DNA of 64,000 bases from Antennarius striatus (taxonomy: Eukaryota; Chordata; Actinopteri; Lophiiformes; Antennariidae). Position numbers and translations under genes: made by a program. The DNA is taken from positions 14,646,501 to 14,710,500 of the forward strand of contig NC_090785.1 in the NCBI RefSeq assembly GCF_040054535.1. Reading direction: 5' to 3'. A model generated the notes under the pieces. The model made no database searches and was not told where the DNA came from. It saw nothing but the letters and a program-made list of their open reading frames with translations. This document shows, piece after piece, positions 11,827 to 38,913 of this stretch (positions are counted from its first letter, which is position 1; each line of letters begins with the position of its first letter).

Positions 11827-14214
11827 TCATAGCCAAGCTTTGTCCATGCTGGAGTAACAGTGGTCTGCCTCGGTGTGTGGAATTCTCAGTCCGTCAGAGT
11901 CCACACAGTCAAACACAATGCTCTCCACATCAACCTCCACGTCCTCTGTAACAATGAAACCATCAAAGCATTAGGAGAGGTAAATACAACACTAACACAA
12001 TGACTAAAAACATCACCATGTGCCAGGTTGTTCTTTTTGCAGCAAGCGCTGCACCAAATCAATGCAACTGTGCGCGAGTCAGTGCTGATCTTGTGTCGGA
12101 GTGACCTACCCCTGTCCGAGTCGGATCTTTCCGATGACATGGTCGACCCCTGGCTGTCGTTCCTCATCCTCTCCGAGCCCCTCTGCAGCTGCTCCAGCCG
12201 AACCCTCAGCTCTCTCTGCTCCCAGCGCAGGCGGCCCTTAAGCTGCTCTGCACGCTCGTCCTGCTCCTGCAGCTTCTAACAGGACAGAATCAAGAGACCA
12301 AACTGTCACCACAGCCAATCAGAGAAATCAAAGAAAACCCACATTAGAATATCGAGAAGATGCTGTGGATTTATTTATGTCCTGGCAACAGTGTGAAGCA
12401 TTTCTATCATATCAGTGAGACTTAGTGTCTACCTTTATGTGAAGCTGGGCTCGCCTCAGCAGGTTGAGGGTGGTGTTCCTCATGGAGTCAGATGACAGCG
12501 GGACCTGCTTCTTGAGCTGCTCCAGACAGTGTCTCAGCTGAGCCCGTCTATAAAGCACACGGAGCAAAAATCAATACCTTTTCATTCCAAATAGAAATAA
12601 CAGGATATCTATTTGTTGCTCACTCTTTCAAAAAAAAATTGCTCTGTATTTTGCTATGACAGACACAATGGTTACAAATTTATCATGCCAGTCTGGGAAT
12701 ACAGGAGAATATAGCTGGGCTTCTGCTAGCCATTCGCCACGTTGCCATAGAAGAAGTAAATTCCATATGGCTACAAGATTTCCAGCTTGTGTAGCCACAG
12801 TGGTGTTCTTATTTTAAGGAAAAAAACGGCTAAAACGTACAACTTCTTTGGACTCGCAAAAATCACTATAATAGTAATGGATTGGGACACAACTTCCACA
12901 GTCAGTAACCATATATGCATATATTACTATTTAGGGACTTTCAACATTTGCTTTTTTTCCATTCCACTGCTATGAGTTTCTCTGGCATGACTTACAACAC
13001 TTTTAGGGTTCTTTTAACTTTGTGCGTACATCCCTGTACAGGTTGAAATATATTTTGAGAATTTCGAGCCTTTTATTTATTTTGAAAACGAACCTATTTC
13101 TCAGTTATGTATTGAGCAACCTTTGCAATTGACAATGACAACTTGAATAAATTCTAATAAGAATTTATCCATTTAATCCAGCCACAGTGGGGGGATCCTA
13201 AGGCTTTCATTCTTATTGTATATTATTACAAAATCTTCATTACCTGTTCTTCTCCAGCTCGTTGTGAACCGACCTGCAATTACAGAAAGGCTGTTTAGCT
13301 GTAAAATGACAGAAACTGATGCTTCAGACAAACAGCAGCAGTTTGTGATGCGTTCATATTTAATATCCATCCACTCATCCATCTCCTGGAACTTATTACA
13401 TCAAAACTATGTCAAACTTTACAATTTCATTCTCTCTTGTGTGCTGTGTTCACCTATTGCCAACAGCAGATAACTTCTTCATCTTTTGTTTGCTTCTCTT
13501 GTCAGAGAGATCCGGACTGAGAGGCTGGACTGAGGCGTATCCATGTTCAGCCTCTGTGCAGGAAAAAAAAAATACACATCTATATTAGAAAATAGCCTCT
13601 CCATAATGGTTCGACTTTTCATTCTCGTTGGCCATCATCAACGTGCTACAGATTAACATACAGAACAAACTTTTCATGAAACTACACGACAGAAATAGGA
13701 CCCCTGTCATCAGCTGGACGCTCCGTTTTTGGTTTTGGCGCCATCACACACACCCTATTCGCACTTATGAAACTAATCTCTGTAGCCTCAAAAGAAATGC
13801 TCATCACAACGCCAACAATGTGAAGCTGCCGTCGGTTCTGTCTCACTTTCATCCGTCTCATCGAGCGCTCAAAGCGGCTCCGGCTCATTTTCAAATCGGA
13901 CCAGATTGGCGCCTTTGAGTACAATGATGAGCCCGATATGTAGGTCACTGAGTCAAAGAGAAAGATCGCCAAAAATAACCTACTCGCAAAAATCTCGATG
14001 GTTTTTTCGTGCATTTGCACTGGATTATGTTTGGGTATTGCGCGCATGCATCCTCTGTTTACTAATATTATATTTTGCATTTTGTTGTTTAAACAATAAC
14101 CAACTTCTTCCCTTGTAGGTTGACAGTAATCCCCGAAGACTTACCTCGTTCTCTTCTCTCCAGAAATTCAGCAGCCCGAAGAAGAACCTGGATATTGCAA
14201 ACGTGTCCTTCCAT
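11827..14214 (-). CDS. mxd3: MAX dimerization protein 3 (MAD family bHLH-zipper repressor), six coding exons
   Basis: Exons, in transcript order, are 14214-14145, 13553-13454, 13273-13244, 12547-12433, 12275-12110 and 11945-11827. Phases match and give 199 residues (human MXD3 is about 206). MXD3 pairs with MAX on E-boxes and recruits SIN3 corepressors, opposing MYC in the nucleus. Visible parts: an N-terminal SIN3-interaction helix ([16 protein letters not shown], residues 7-22); a Lys-rich basic linker; the bHLH from about 56 ([16 protein letters not shown], then [12 protein letters not shown]); a leucine zipper about 106-140; and an acidic tail with [10 protein letters not shown] and [10 protein letters not shown], which matches MXD3 rather than MXD1/4. 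It ends in AWL, as human MXD3 does. It lies tail-to-tail with prelid1 and head-to-head with fam193b, whose ATG is 1.24 kb away. The 30-bp third exon is easy for gene predictors to miss. Confidence 0.95.
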
Positions 14215-15451
14215 TGTTGTTTTTTTAAATCCAAAAACAAACAAAAAACCGTGGTAAACAATCTAAAGCGGAGTGTCAGGACCCTGAAGGAGATGGGGCT
14301 GTCTGTGCTACGTGCTCAATAGACAGGACTAGAAACACAGATGCAACCTTCAGGTGCTCCACACAAGCTCGGAAGTTTAAGACTGCAAAAGACAGGCGGT
14401 TTTGAATGTCAATATTTGACAAAGTTCACATTCTAAATAATGTACTACATCATTTATTTATGTTAGAAGGGTAATTAAATGGATGAAATATCAATACGTA
14501 AAATATAAATGTCAGAATTTCTCGTACAGCTACGTTTGTTTGTTAATATGAAAACATCCTAATAGTTGTGTGAACCTATGCAAAGTACCAAAATAATTTC
14601 CTTTTTTCTAAGCTAAATTTATTATTTATCTATGTCAAAGCACTATTTACTTTTCGTCCGTGTTCTAATTTGTCCACACCTGTCGATGTATTTGGTTAGA
14701 TTTGCAATTATCCAAAGACTTGAACGCGTCAGCGTGTAACATAAAACGTCATCCTCGGAACGGTTCAACCCATACCTCCTCTTTGCTGACAGCGCCGACA
14801 TTTCTCAAACCTTTATTGCATGATTTTTACCCATTAGTTTAGGACGTAATTGCAAACGGTTTTCAAAAGGGTCATATGTAACAAATTGCATTGATGTTTT
14901 TATTTATTTAACAACTATGTTGCTATATCACTCTTTTTTTTAACATTGGTTACCTTATATTAATGTCGGAAAAGAAAACACCTTACACATTTACGTTATT
15001 TCTCGTATACATGGAATACTATTTCAGTAAACCATAATCATAAGGGCTGATAAGGTAATTTTATATGTAAATATTTTGTGAACTTGCAGTGATTTTCTTA
15101 ACATATTTGTAATCTGAAATAATCTATTTAATGTTAGTTTGCATAGGCACATCGTAAATTTGCGTTTGAAGAAGTTCGGGGTGAGGGTTGCCCTTACTAA
15201 ATATGGCGCTACGTGGCTTCAGTGGACGCATGACATTTCAGTGATGATCAGCTTGCAACAGCGACGCCTCGTTGCCAGTAGTATCTTTAACCTATGAACT
15301 CCAGAGTGTACCAGTCATCCGCCATATTGGCTGTTGTCTTGACTGGAGAGGATAGAGAACATTTTGAGGACCGAGAAGGAACGAAAGTGTGCTCTCAGAA
15401 TTTCTGAAACTGGTGCAAACTTGGACAAAGCCCATTATAAACGCCGTTGTA
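14215..15451. promoter_or_regulatory. Divergent mxd3/fam193b promoter interval
   Basis: This 1.24-kb interval separates the two oppositely oriented start codons, so both promoters should lie in it. No TATA box is obvious near either start. On the fam193b side there are ATGGCG cores at about 15203-15208 (+) and CCGCCAT at 15319-15325 (ATGGCGG on the minus strand). These resemble YY1 sites common at TATA-less housekeeping promoters. Assignment is from motifs and position only. Confidence 0.45.
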
Positions 15452-25676
<10,225 letters not shown>

Positions 25677-27370
25677 CTTGGATGAGTGCCAGAAAAACTC
25701 CACACCACAAACTCTTCCAGTAGAGTCATATTTGGCCTGAGGCCTTCTCTCATTCCCTCATTTGTTCTCTTCCTTACTAAGCCAAGGGACCTTGGTTCAA
25801 AATACTCACATTCAGAAGACTGAAACACAACTTGTGGCTGACAAGCCAGGGGTCATTTTCAAGGGCACTTCTACCCTTTGCTATTGTTGCAATGTTCACT
25901 AAATGAGAGATGCAAAAATTATGAAAAAAACGTCTGTTGAATCCACTGCATCCATGTGCTGAAGTATGTAGTATGTAAACAAATACCTTACATGTAATAA
26001 ATGTTTTTATCACAAAGCTGAGAAATTTTAACGTTGTTAAAATTCTGAATTTCAATTACCTCAGTTTGATGTTCGATCTTCACATTCTGCATTGATAGTT
26101 TTCTGCCTGTGACAACAATGCCAGCTGACACCAGAACCTGTTTGATACTGTACAACTGTCTCGATCCCAAAATGAAATTAATGGAGCAGCACCTGAGCCC
26201 TCCAATTTGCTCCGTTCGAATATGGCAATAATTTCTCTGATGTTATTGATGAGCAGGGCATTTGGTGGTTGTGGCTCTCCTCAATTAGAATAGTATTTAT
26301 TTGTGATCCTTAAGTTATTTAGGGATCAGTGATGGAAGTCTGAGACAAACTTGACCTACCTGCTATAGTTATCGACTTGTATGGCGTGAAACCAAGTTTT
26401 GTGACTTTTGGCACTACTAACTTCACCTTTTGGTAAACTATCACTTGATGGATTATCAACATGATTCACAGAATGTATCTTTAAAAAATACAATTCGAAG
26501 TAAATGTCCATTCACAAAAAAGTCCCCATGCATGACCTGTAGTACATAAATACCTACAAACTCCTACAATCCTGTTTTACACAAAGATAAATTATTCTTT
26601 TGCTTCAATATCAATCCTCCCTTGGTGTTAGTGTTATTGCAAAAGATACCCAAAGTCATCTTTCTCAGCTGTTGTCATAAATCCATTGCATTTTTTTTAA
26701 TTCCACAATGTTCAACTGTTTATATCCCAACAGTGACAGGCACATCAGTATCCAACATTCGTTTTAGCTTGGAAACCATCACACAGTTTGCAGTTCGTTT
26801 TAATGCTTGTGCATATTGGGTGAATTTTTGAGCCCTTGTTGTGCAATTCTGGTGGTTGTGTGAGGTTAATTTCAACCATACTACCCTTTCCCCTGTACTG
26901 TGACCTTGGTAGCTCCTTGTACCTCACCTAGTCCACCTGAAGTCCTCATCTTGGTAGACTTTGGATGAGAAATATCAGTGAATTGATATCTTGAGACAAG
27001 GATCCTGAGATTTTCACAAGAACCCGTGTTTTTAGTTAATGGCTTTCACTGACCTGATTGATATCTTCATTGAAATGGTGCTGAGATTTTTGTTTTCACA
27101 TAACATCTCTGATGCTTTCCAGAGTGTATTCAATTAGATAAAAGTATCTTAATGTTTCGAATGTAGATTTATACTATATCGATAATAGCCAAGTGTATGT
27201 TGGCTTGTTTCTTTTTTTAAGGTTCACTTTTGATACTGTGAAAAATCTTTCGACCAGAAAGATTAAAAACAATACAATTTTGACAAAATTGAAGTGTGGT
27301 GTTTGCTTTCTACTATTGTTCACGACCTGATTCTCTAACTCGATCCGCGGTTTAGAATCGTTTGGACGCA
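25677..27370. other. fam193b 3'UTR and fam193b-ddx41 intergenic DNA
   Basis: AT-rich, no credible ORF. It probably contains the fam193b 3'UTR (AATAAA near 25997, another possible signal further on). No repeat family recognised. Confidence 0.5.
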
Positions 27371-27650
27371 GCGTAGGGATGAGGTTTAGCCCTTCGGTGT
27401 TCCGTACGGTATCGCTGTGATTACAGCGTATGGATAAGGTTTGGCCCTTCCGGTGTTCCGTACGGTATCGCTGTGAATACAGCGTATGAATAAGGTTTGG
27501 CCCTTCCGGTGTTCCGTACGGTATCGCTGTGATTACAGCGTATGGGTAAGGTTTGGCCCTTCCGGTGTTCCGTATGGTATCGCTGTGAATACAGCGTATG
27601 AATAAGGTTTGGCCCTTCCGTCGTTCCGTACGTTAGCGGTGGTGGCTATG
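27371..27650. repeat. 56-bp GC-richer minisatellite just upstream of ddx41
   Basis: Five tandem units begin at about 27371, 27426, 27482, 27538 and 27594 (periods 55, 56, 56, 56). Each carries GCGTATG, AAGGTTTGGCCCTTCCGGTG, TTCCGTACGGTATCGCTGTG and a closing ATTACA or AATACA. The middle units are nearly identical; the outer two have diverged and the last breaks down. The array lies 100-380 bp before the ddx41 ATG, so inside the expected promoter. Each unit contains a near-palindromic CCGTACGG. Confidence 0.95.
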
Positions 27651-27753
27651 CTGTAGTAATAGCAGTATCGTGAATAGCGATTGTATCGACGTACGTCGAA
27701 TATTTGGCCAGTGATCAACTGATATTTAGAACGTTATTGTATTCGGCAACAAA

Positions 27754-33279
<5,526 letters not shown>

Positions 33280-33511
33280 AAGAGCTTTTCATACATGGGC
33301 AGGTCCTCCAAAGGGAAATGAATGGAACAGAGACACGTCTGAGAAAACAGTGCATCATTGTACAGAGGAAGTGTATTTTGATCATTAACTAACATAATTT
33401 GAAGATCTGTCAGAATACATGGTTTTTTTATTTTATTCCATCTTTTTGCCCAAATTTTGTCATTCATTTGTAAGGTATATGTTTTTGTAAATTTTTGATA
33501 CTGGAATTGTA

Positions 33512-33517
33512 AATAAA
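33512..33517 (+). terminator. Poly(A) signal, ddx41
   Basis: AATAAA 233 bp after the ddx41 stop, followed by a T/GT-rich stretch (TCTGTGTTGATCTCCTGTG). A short 3'UTR is therefore likely. Confidence 0.8.
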
Positions 33518-33664
33518 ACATCTTTATCTGTGTTGATCTCCTGTGTTCTTCCTGAAAAAGAAAAGGTATAAGCCCAGTTTCGGTGGCTAATAAGTCGCTG
33601 AAATCTACAGACGAATGTAAAAGGAAGTTGGACTAAAAAAGGGCATGTTATAGTGTTAGGTTAG

Positions 33665-33691
33665 TGCCCCTACCACTTCAAGGTAGGGGCA
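33665..33691. repeat. Perfect 10-bp GC-rich hairpin after ddx41
   Basis: TGCCCCTACC, a 7-nt loop ACTTCAA, then GGTAGGGGCA. About 150 bp beyond the ddx41 poly(A) signal. No run of T follows and no other sign of an RNA gene is visible. Confidence 0.85.
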
Positions 33692-34928
33692 GTGTATCTT
33701 CAGGGGGTGAAGTTTAGAAAGGTAAATCTCAAGAGTTCCAAATCTGGAATATTTGAAAAAAGTAAATGTTTATTTCAAGTCCATGTGACCTATTAAGTTA
33801 GACGCAAACACAGTTTGCACCGTACATATTTGTCTGAGGTTCTCACCTGACTTGGAACAAATTCCATCAAGTCTGTGTGCAAATACTGATCAATTCATGA
33901 CAATATATTGAATAAGGCTGCAGTCCAAGAGTAACACCAATGATAACAAAACTGACCATTTTCATAGTGCTGTAAATCAAAGAGAATTTCATGTGGAGTA
34001 TGTTACACCTGTGTGGCATAGATTGAACTTGTTTCTAGTGAATTTAAGAAGCCACGCATCTTCAGACCGCTTGTAGGGTCGCTGTTTTCAACCCTTCACA
34101 ATTATATTGAGTGGAACCGACAACTACAAATTAACAGAAGTAAGCAATCTTCATACTCCATTAAGTTGAATTGTTCCTTAAATGCAAGTTGAAGCTTGTA
34201 GCCTTAGTTGAATTCTCTTCCACACAATTTAAGTAAGAAGAAATGACATACTATGAGTTAAGGTGGTATTATTGTACAGGTTACTATGGAGATGATTTTG
34301 TTTGACCAAATCTTGCAGAAAGGACACATATTTTCAGGAGCTGCAGCACTGCTTCCTCTCTGTCTGCTCTCAGGGCTTACCCTCAAAGATGTAAAGAAAG
34401 AGAAACTGATCCCATTTATTACCTTTATCCAAGATACTTGGTGATTCATAAGGTCCTTAGAATACAGAACCTCATAGAATATGGGCACCATCTCAAATCC
34501 TGCTGCTTCTGATCACCCTTCTAACAAATACTACATTTAGAAGCAAATACAGCACCTTGTCACTTTTTATACCGAGCGCTGGTTTTTGATGAAGGTAGAT
34601 GTGATTTGTGTAACATTAGAAACACATGCTGTGTTTGTTAATGTGAAACCATAACATATCAGATCCATTCATTCATTCATCACTTTTTTAATCTCCACCT
34701 CTTATACCTGCAACAGAAAATGTGGCAAAAAGTTTGAATGTTGATTTTCAAACCCAGCTCTGGGGGGATTGGGAGGTTGGAATTCTTCACTGCACACAAC
34801 AAAATTACTGTTACAGTCAACAGTCAGAAAACATAAGAAAAGCAGTGTGTTTGAGGGACTGCTTCAGTGTTGCCCTGGCTCTGGATGAGTCGTGCCCTCC
34901 TGAACCCATGGCCTTCTGCATAAACACC

Positions 34929-34994
34929 TTCCATCCATCCATCCATCCATCCATCCATTTTCTGCTGCTGTATCTGCCGTAGCGGGTCACCGTT
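34929..34994 (-). mobile_element. SINE family A tail inserted in the dok3 PH exon
   Basis: (CCAT)n followed by TTTTCTGCTGCTGTATCTGC and GTAGCGGGTCACC. Reversed, this is the GTGACCCGCT...GGCAGATA...GGATGG 3' end of SINE family A (compare 47650-47680). Flanks TGCATAAACAC and TGCAAATACAC differ at 2 of 11 bases and may be a decayed target-site duplication. Confidence 0.75.
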
Positions 34995-35754
34995 CAGTGC
35001 AAATACACTCTGACCTTTCCAGCGAGCCAGGACTGGCTCAGTGCCCCCTGCCTCCTGGCCTTTCAGGTATCACACATCTCTTGTTGGTAGCCTTCCCTTT
35101 CTCTTGTATCCAAAGGATTGTTTTCAGGAAATTTGGGAAAGGTTGGGATAAATCTTACTCACAATCAGAGATACATATGACAATGAGGAAGTTAAGATCA
35201 TATCTGTAACTTCTGTCATTTCACTTCTCTAATTCTTGCACTTGCACAAGCTCAGTTCTTCCTTGCATCTTGCTTCTGTAGTGTCATAAAACAGTGATAA
35301 GAGGACAGTGTACACTCCATGTACTGTTTACTGGGCCACTGTGTAAACAGAAAGATCCTGGAGGACAAACACAGAAAGGGGCTTTTGACAGAGGAAATAA
35401 CTTGATGATGGAGGACAATGACCTATACACATCTTGGAAACCTGGTAATGCTCCCTTACTTGCAAAAATAGCTGAACAGTCAGTAAGCAATCATAAAAAA
35501 AAACCCTAATGAGGTTGTCATTAACGGCATTAACTGTTGTCTGCACTACTGTGGTCTGATGTGTTGGACTTAAGGACAGAGATTTACGGACAAAAATCTG
35601 TTTTAATATTCATTAAATACTGAATGTGCAATTTGCTTCTTGCTTGACCATAATTTGTTTGCGTTTACTTTTATATAAAAATCTCATCGTTCTTTGGAAT
35701 AATTCTAAAAGTAAAGTTGGAGTAATTCTAAAAGTAAAGTACAAACACTGTGTA

Positions 35755-35784
35755 TATATATATGTGTGTGTATGTATGTGTGTG

Positions 35785-35872
<88 letters not shown>
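35755..35872. repeat. TG/TA microsatellite
   Basis: A short TATG/TG stretch changes into about 42 TA units. It lies inside the putative intron between the linker and PTB exons of the dok3 relic. Confidence 0.97.
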
Positions 35873-35876
<4 letters not shown>

Positions 35877-37211
35877 TTAATAAAGAGAAGGTAGGATTTT
35901 CAATCATAATTTTTGTTTGTGACAATTTCTTTGCTGTGCATTTTCTGTTTATTTTATTAAAAAGCAAAATTCTTCTGTCCTCTCATGTGTATTTCCATCT
36001 TCTCTTCCAAACCAGTACCAGGTAACTGTCCAGAGCACCGAGGCATCCAGAGTAGGCTGGGGAGTTTCTGGTGTCCCTAAAGAAACAGGTTGTGATGCTG
36101 ATCGCAGTCAGTACCAGTCATATCATCTCCCGCTGACCATACAACTCGTACGCAAATTTGGACAGGTTGAGGTAAGGTACTTCATTTCCTCTAATGTGAA
36201 AGGACACAAAAACAAACTGCATTCTTGAGTTCATGACAAACATGTTACACTTTTCCTTACTGACTGTTTGGGGAGAACTCTCAGTGTCTGTCAGCTTATT
36301 GATTAACATGTTACAGTATATCTAATTTATTCATTCTACAACTAAACATATAAGAGGAAAGCTGTGGGTTTGCTGTCCCCTCGGTCCGAACAAGACACAT
36401 TTTCTCCAGCCAATAGTCTCTGTAGTAAAGTAAGTTGAAGAGCAGGGGGCTCCGGCAAGTTGGAAGTTAAAATACTCAACCCCTGTTTTTGTTTTCAGTT
36501 TTAGAAACGTATGTATTTTATCAAACCAGACAGGAATGGTTGAATTACAACGTACAGTATGTATCCTCTATAAATGAGTGTTGTGAGTCTATTATTTTCA
36601 CGCTTTGACTTTGGCAGAAATTGAACCAGAATGGTACAATATGCAGTCCAAGTTACTTTCAGATTTACTTTCTATTTTCCATGTTTTTATGTTTATATGT
36701 AAATCTACCCAAATCATCTGCTGGTAGCTGCTCTCCAGATATAGAGTAACATTAATCTTTTCAGATGCACTTCCCCCTAATTAAGTCAGACTATTCCTCT
36801 AAGATCTGTATTAATGGCTGTGATTACAGGGTAGATTCAACATCGAAGCAGGCCGCCACTGTGAGTCAGGAGAGGGAGTGTTCATCTTTCTGTTCAGGCA
36901 CGGTCCCCGGTCCTCCGCCGGGTCCTCCGCGGAATGTCCACACGACATCACTCATTGATCAGTCAACTGGTAACGCTCCGACCACAACCAACCAGTCCAC
37001 TGGTTCCCCAGCAGATGTTTCTGCTGAAACAGAGGGTAAGTCTGTCAACCACTACCCTACTATTAATGACAATGACCCGCTGGAGGTAAAGCAGCCATCT
37101 GTTGTCAAACCTTATTTTACCCAAAGCAATGAGGCCACAAGCGAGGAAGATGAGGAAGACAAAGACAGGTGTCGTCCCCCGGCACCTCAGCCTCCACGCT
37201 GCACACTTTGA

Positions 37212-38072
37212 CAATTTGTTTCCTGCCTCCATGCATGGCACAAAGCACATGAGAAGTAATGGATGAGAAGAAAGAGATGGAGGCCATGGAGACCCATAGA
37301 AACCGCTGGAAGTTTTAAACACACGCTGGCAGAAATGATTTCCAACCAAAGTTACAGCTCTCTCTTCCCTCTGGAGTGAATAGTCCCAGTTTGTCCAAGA
37401 TTATTGGGGTATTTTCAGTATGATGTCATCATTATTGATAAACTGAATGAACATCCGACTATTGGACCTTTTTATCTTGGAAATATGTTTCCAAGATAGG
37501 AGCTTATAAAACATCTTTACTGGGTTAAAACTTAATTCTTGTACTTTATGTATTTTCTTCAAATTTCCATCAAAAATTCTCCACACTTCAATCCACTCAG
37601 GTTCTATCAAATCGTTCAGGTTTTTTTTTTGGCACAGTTAAAATTGTGGGGAAAAAAAAGAGAAAAACAAGAAGAAAACAAGCAAATACATATGAGGAGT
37701 ATATCTTTATTGTTACAAAACAATCCTCATAAAAATAGCTATACATAAATATTAAAATATGTTTAATTTAAAACAAACATCACTAAGGACACTGCAGATG
37801 CTTTCATGATGTTCAGGCCATAAAGTGCATTAAGAGGCCTGTAGGAGTTCATCGTGGCCTCACAGGAAGTAAAAATCAGTGTTTTTATGTATTTGACTTG
37901 CTTTCCAGTCAGCAGTGCAAAATCTGTAATTAACAATGGCATGAGGATAAAAAGAACCGTGTCATCATGTGTTCACCACTTGTACAAGCTGGGGGGGGGG
38001 GCCCCAAATATTTGGTTTTTCCACGTCCTCTGTTTTACACCCTTCGGAGAAGTCAGTCTCGTCAGTGATGCT
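37212..38072. other. Non-coding gap between dok3 relic and atoh1 stop codon
   Basis: No credible ORF. The part next to 38072 should be the atoh1 3'UTR (minus strand); a run of nine G at about 37991-38000 is the only notable compositional feature. TTTATT (AATAAA on the minus strand) does not stand out close to the stop. Confidence 0.4.
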
Positions 38073-38816
38073 CTATTTGTGACTTTCCTCCATGTCGCTG
38101 AAGTGGGAGGATTCCCCGTCGCTGCTGCTGGAAGTTACTGTCGACAAATTAGAGCCCAAGTCAGACGTGGATCCGAGGATTAAAAGATGACCCACGGAGG
38201 CGCAGGGGTCCCGCTGTTCTCCGCTCAGCGGGTCTGGGGGCTGCGCGGCGGGCACCGGTCGGAGACTGTGAATCAGACTCATCCTGGGGGGTTTGTCAGC
38301 TGAACCTGGTAGGGGGCTCATGCACTCAGAATGAACCACACCGGCAAGGAGGTCGGACAGTTCGGTGATGTAAATCTGTGCCATTTGGAGGGTGTCATAC
38401 TTGGACAACTTTCTCTCATTTTCCAGGGAGGGGATGACGCTCCTCAGCTCGTCAAAGGCTTTATTCAGGCCGTGCATCCTCCGCCTCTCCCTGGCGTTGG
38501 CAGCTACGCGCCTGTGTTTGTGGGGGCCAAAGTGGCTCGTCTTGTCTCCTTCTGCTGCCGTGTCTTTCTCTGTGACCCCTGCATCGGACACCCTGTCAGA
38601 AGGTTTACCCACCGCCCCCAGTTTCTCAAGCGAGAGGCCCGCTTCTGCCGCCGCCGCCGCCGCCGCCGCGCCGTGGACGTCCGTTCTGGAGAACGCGTGA
38701 AGAGAATCGGATGAAATCCACGTCTTAGAGTGGATGTGGGCCAGACTGCGCTGCTGCAGCAAAGTGAAATCCTCCGGGTAGTCCGTCCAGCTTGAAATGT
38801 CCGCTTTTGCTGTCAT
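38073..38816 (-). CDS. atoh1: Atonal-type bHLH transcription factor, atoh1 group, single exon
   Basis: Intronless gene of 247 residues on the minus strand. Atoh1 proteins are proneural E-box activators that pair with E proteins and specify hair cells, cerebellar granule cells and related neurons. The bHLH spans about 102-158: [40 protein letters not shown] and ELSDLL are diagnostic of the atonal/Atoh1 group ([12 protein letters not shown] basic region, [12 protein letters not shown] start of helix 2). Further marks are an eight-alanine run at 50-57, coded by a GCC-type repeat, and the Ser-rich C-terminus [17 protein letters not shown], which is Atoh1-like. The helix-1 end [11 protein letters not shown] differs from mammalian ATOH1 (SFNNDKKL), so this is probably one of the extra fish copies (atoh1b or atoh1c), not the direct ATOH1 counterpart; I cannot choose between them. 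A TATA box lies about 100 bp upstream. Confidence 0.93.
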   Translation of the reverse strand: MTAKADISSWTDYPEDFTLLQQRSLAHIHSKTWISSDSLHAFSRTDVHGAAAAAAAAEAGLSLEKLGAVGKPSDRVSDAGVTEKDTAAEGDKTSHFGPHKHRRVAANARERRRMHGLNKAFDELRSVIPSLENERKLSKYDTLQMAQIYITELSDLLAGVVHSECMSPLPGSADKPPRMSLIHSLRPVPAAQPPDPLSGEQRDPCASVGHLLILGSTSDLGSNLSTVTSSSSDGESSHFSDMEESHK

Positions 38817-38913
38817 CCCTGTGCGTGTCTAGGGTGGTTCACAGCAGAGAAAGGACGCACAGAAGACTGTGGCTGATGCGCACGTCTCTGGAGTGAGTTG
38901 CGCCGCGACAGCA

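Larger units (their letters stand above)
34699..37211 (+). pseudogene. dok3: Decayed docking-protein adaptor (dok3-type), PH and PTB remnants
   Basis: Homology to DOK adaptors (PH domain, IRS-type PTB domain, tyrosine-rich tail) is visible only when frames are switched. PH: LLYLQQK (34699-34719), then MLIFKPSSGGIGRLEFF (34738-34788) with TGA at 34735-34737 where the family has Trp; a frame change before RKAVCLRDCFSV; AFCINT at about 34911-34928, interrupted by a SINE tail; then SQDWLSAPCLLAFQ (to 35066, followed by gt). A linker exon (about 35351-35444) holds MEDNDLYTSW. PTB exon 36016-36171: [10 protein letters not shown], then in another frame GEFLVSLKKQVVML and SHIISR-stop-PY (TGA 36134-36136 for the WPY Trp), then back to LVRKFGQ. 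The next exon at 36830 gives FNIEAGRHCESGEGVFIF and meets a stop at 36956-36958. Position after ddx41, same strand, equals human FAM193B-DDX41-DOK3. The acidic, Pro-rich ORF to 37211 may be the tail. No functional product expected. Confidence 0.82.

Noticed and set aside
15389-15451. Upstream in-frame ATG as the fam193b start
   Set aside because: It would add 21 residues of no family resemblance; the ATG at 15452 has a better context and starts the basic N-terminus expected of the family.
34722-34982. 86-codon ORF as an intact novel protein
   Set aside because: Its N-terminal part is out of frame with the DOK PH homology, its middle is DOK PH in frame, and its end is translated (CCAT)n repeat.
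36765-37211. A 148-codon ORF as an independent gene
   Set aside because: It overlaps in another frame the PTB-coding exon starting at 36830. Its acidic, Pro-rich second half may be the remnant DOK tail; nothing supports a separate gene.
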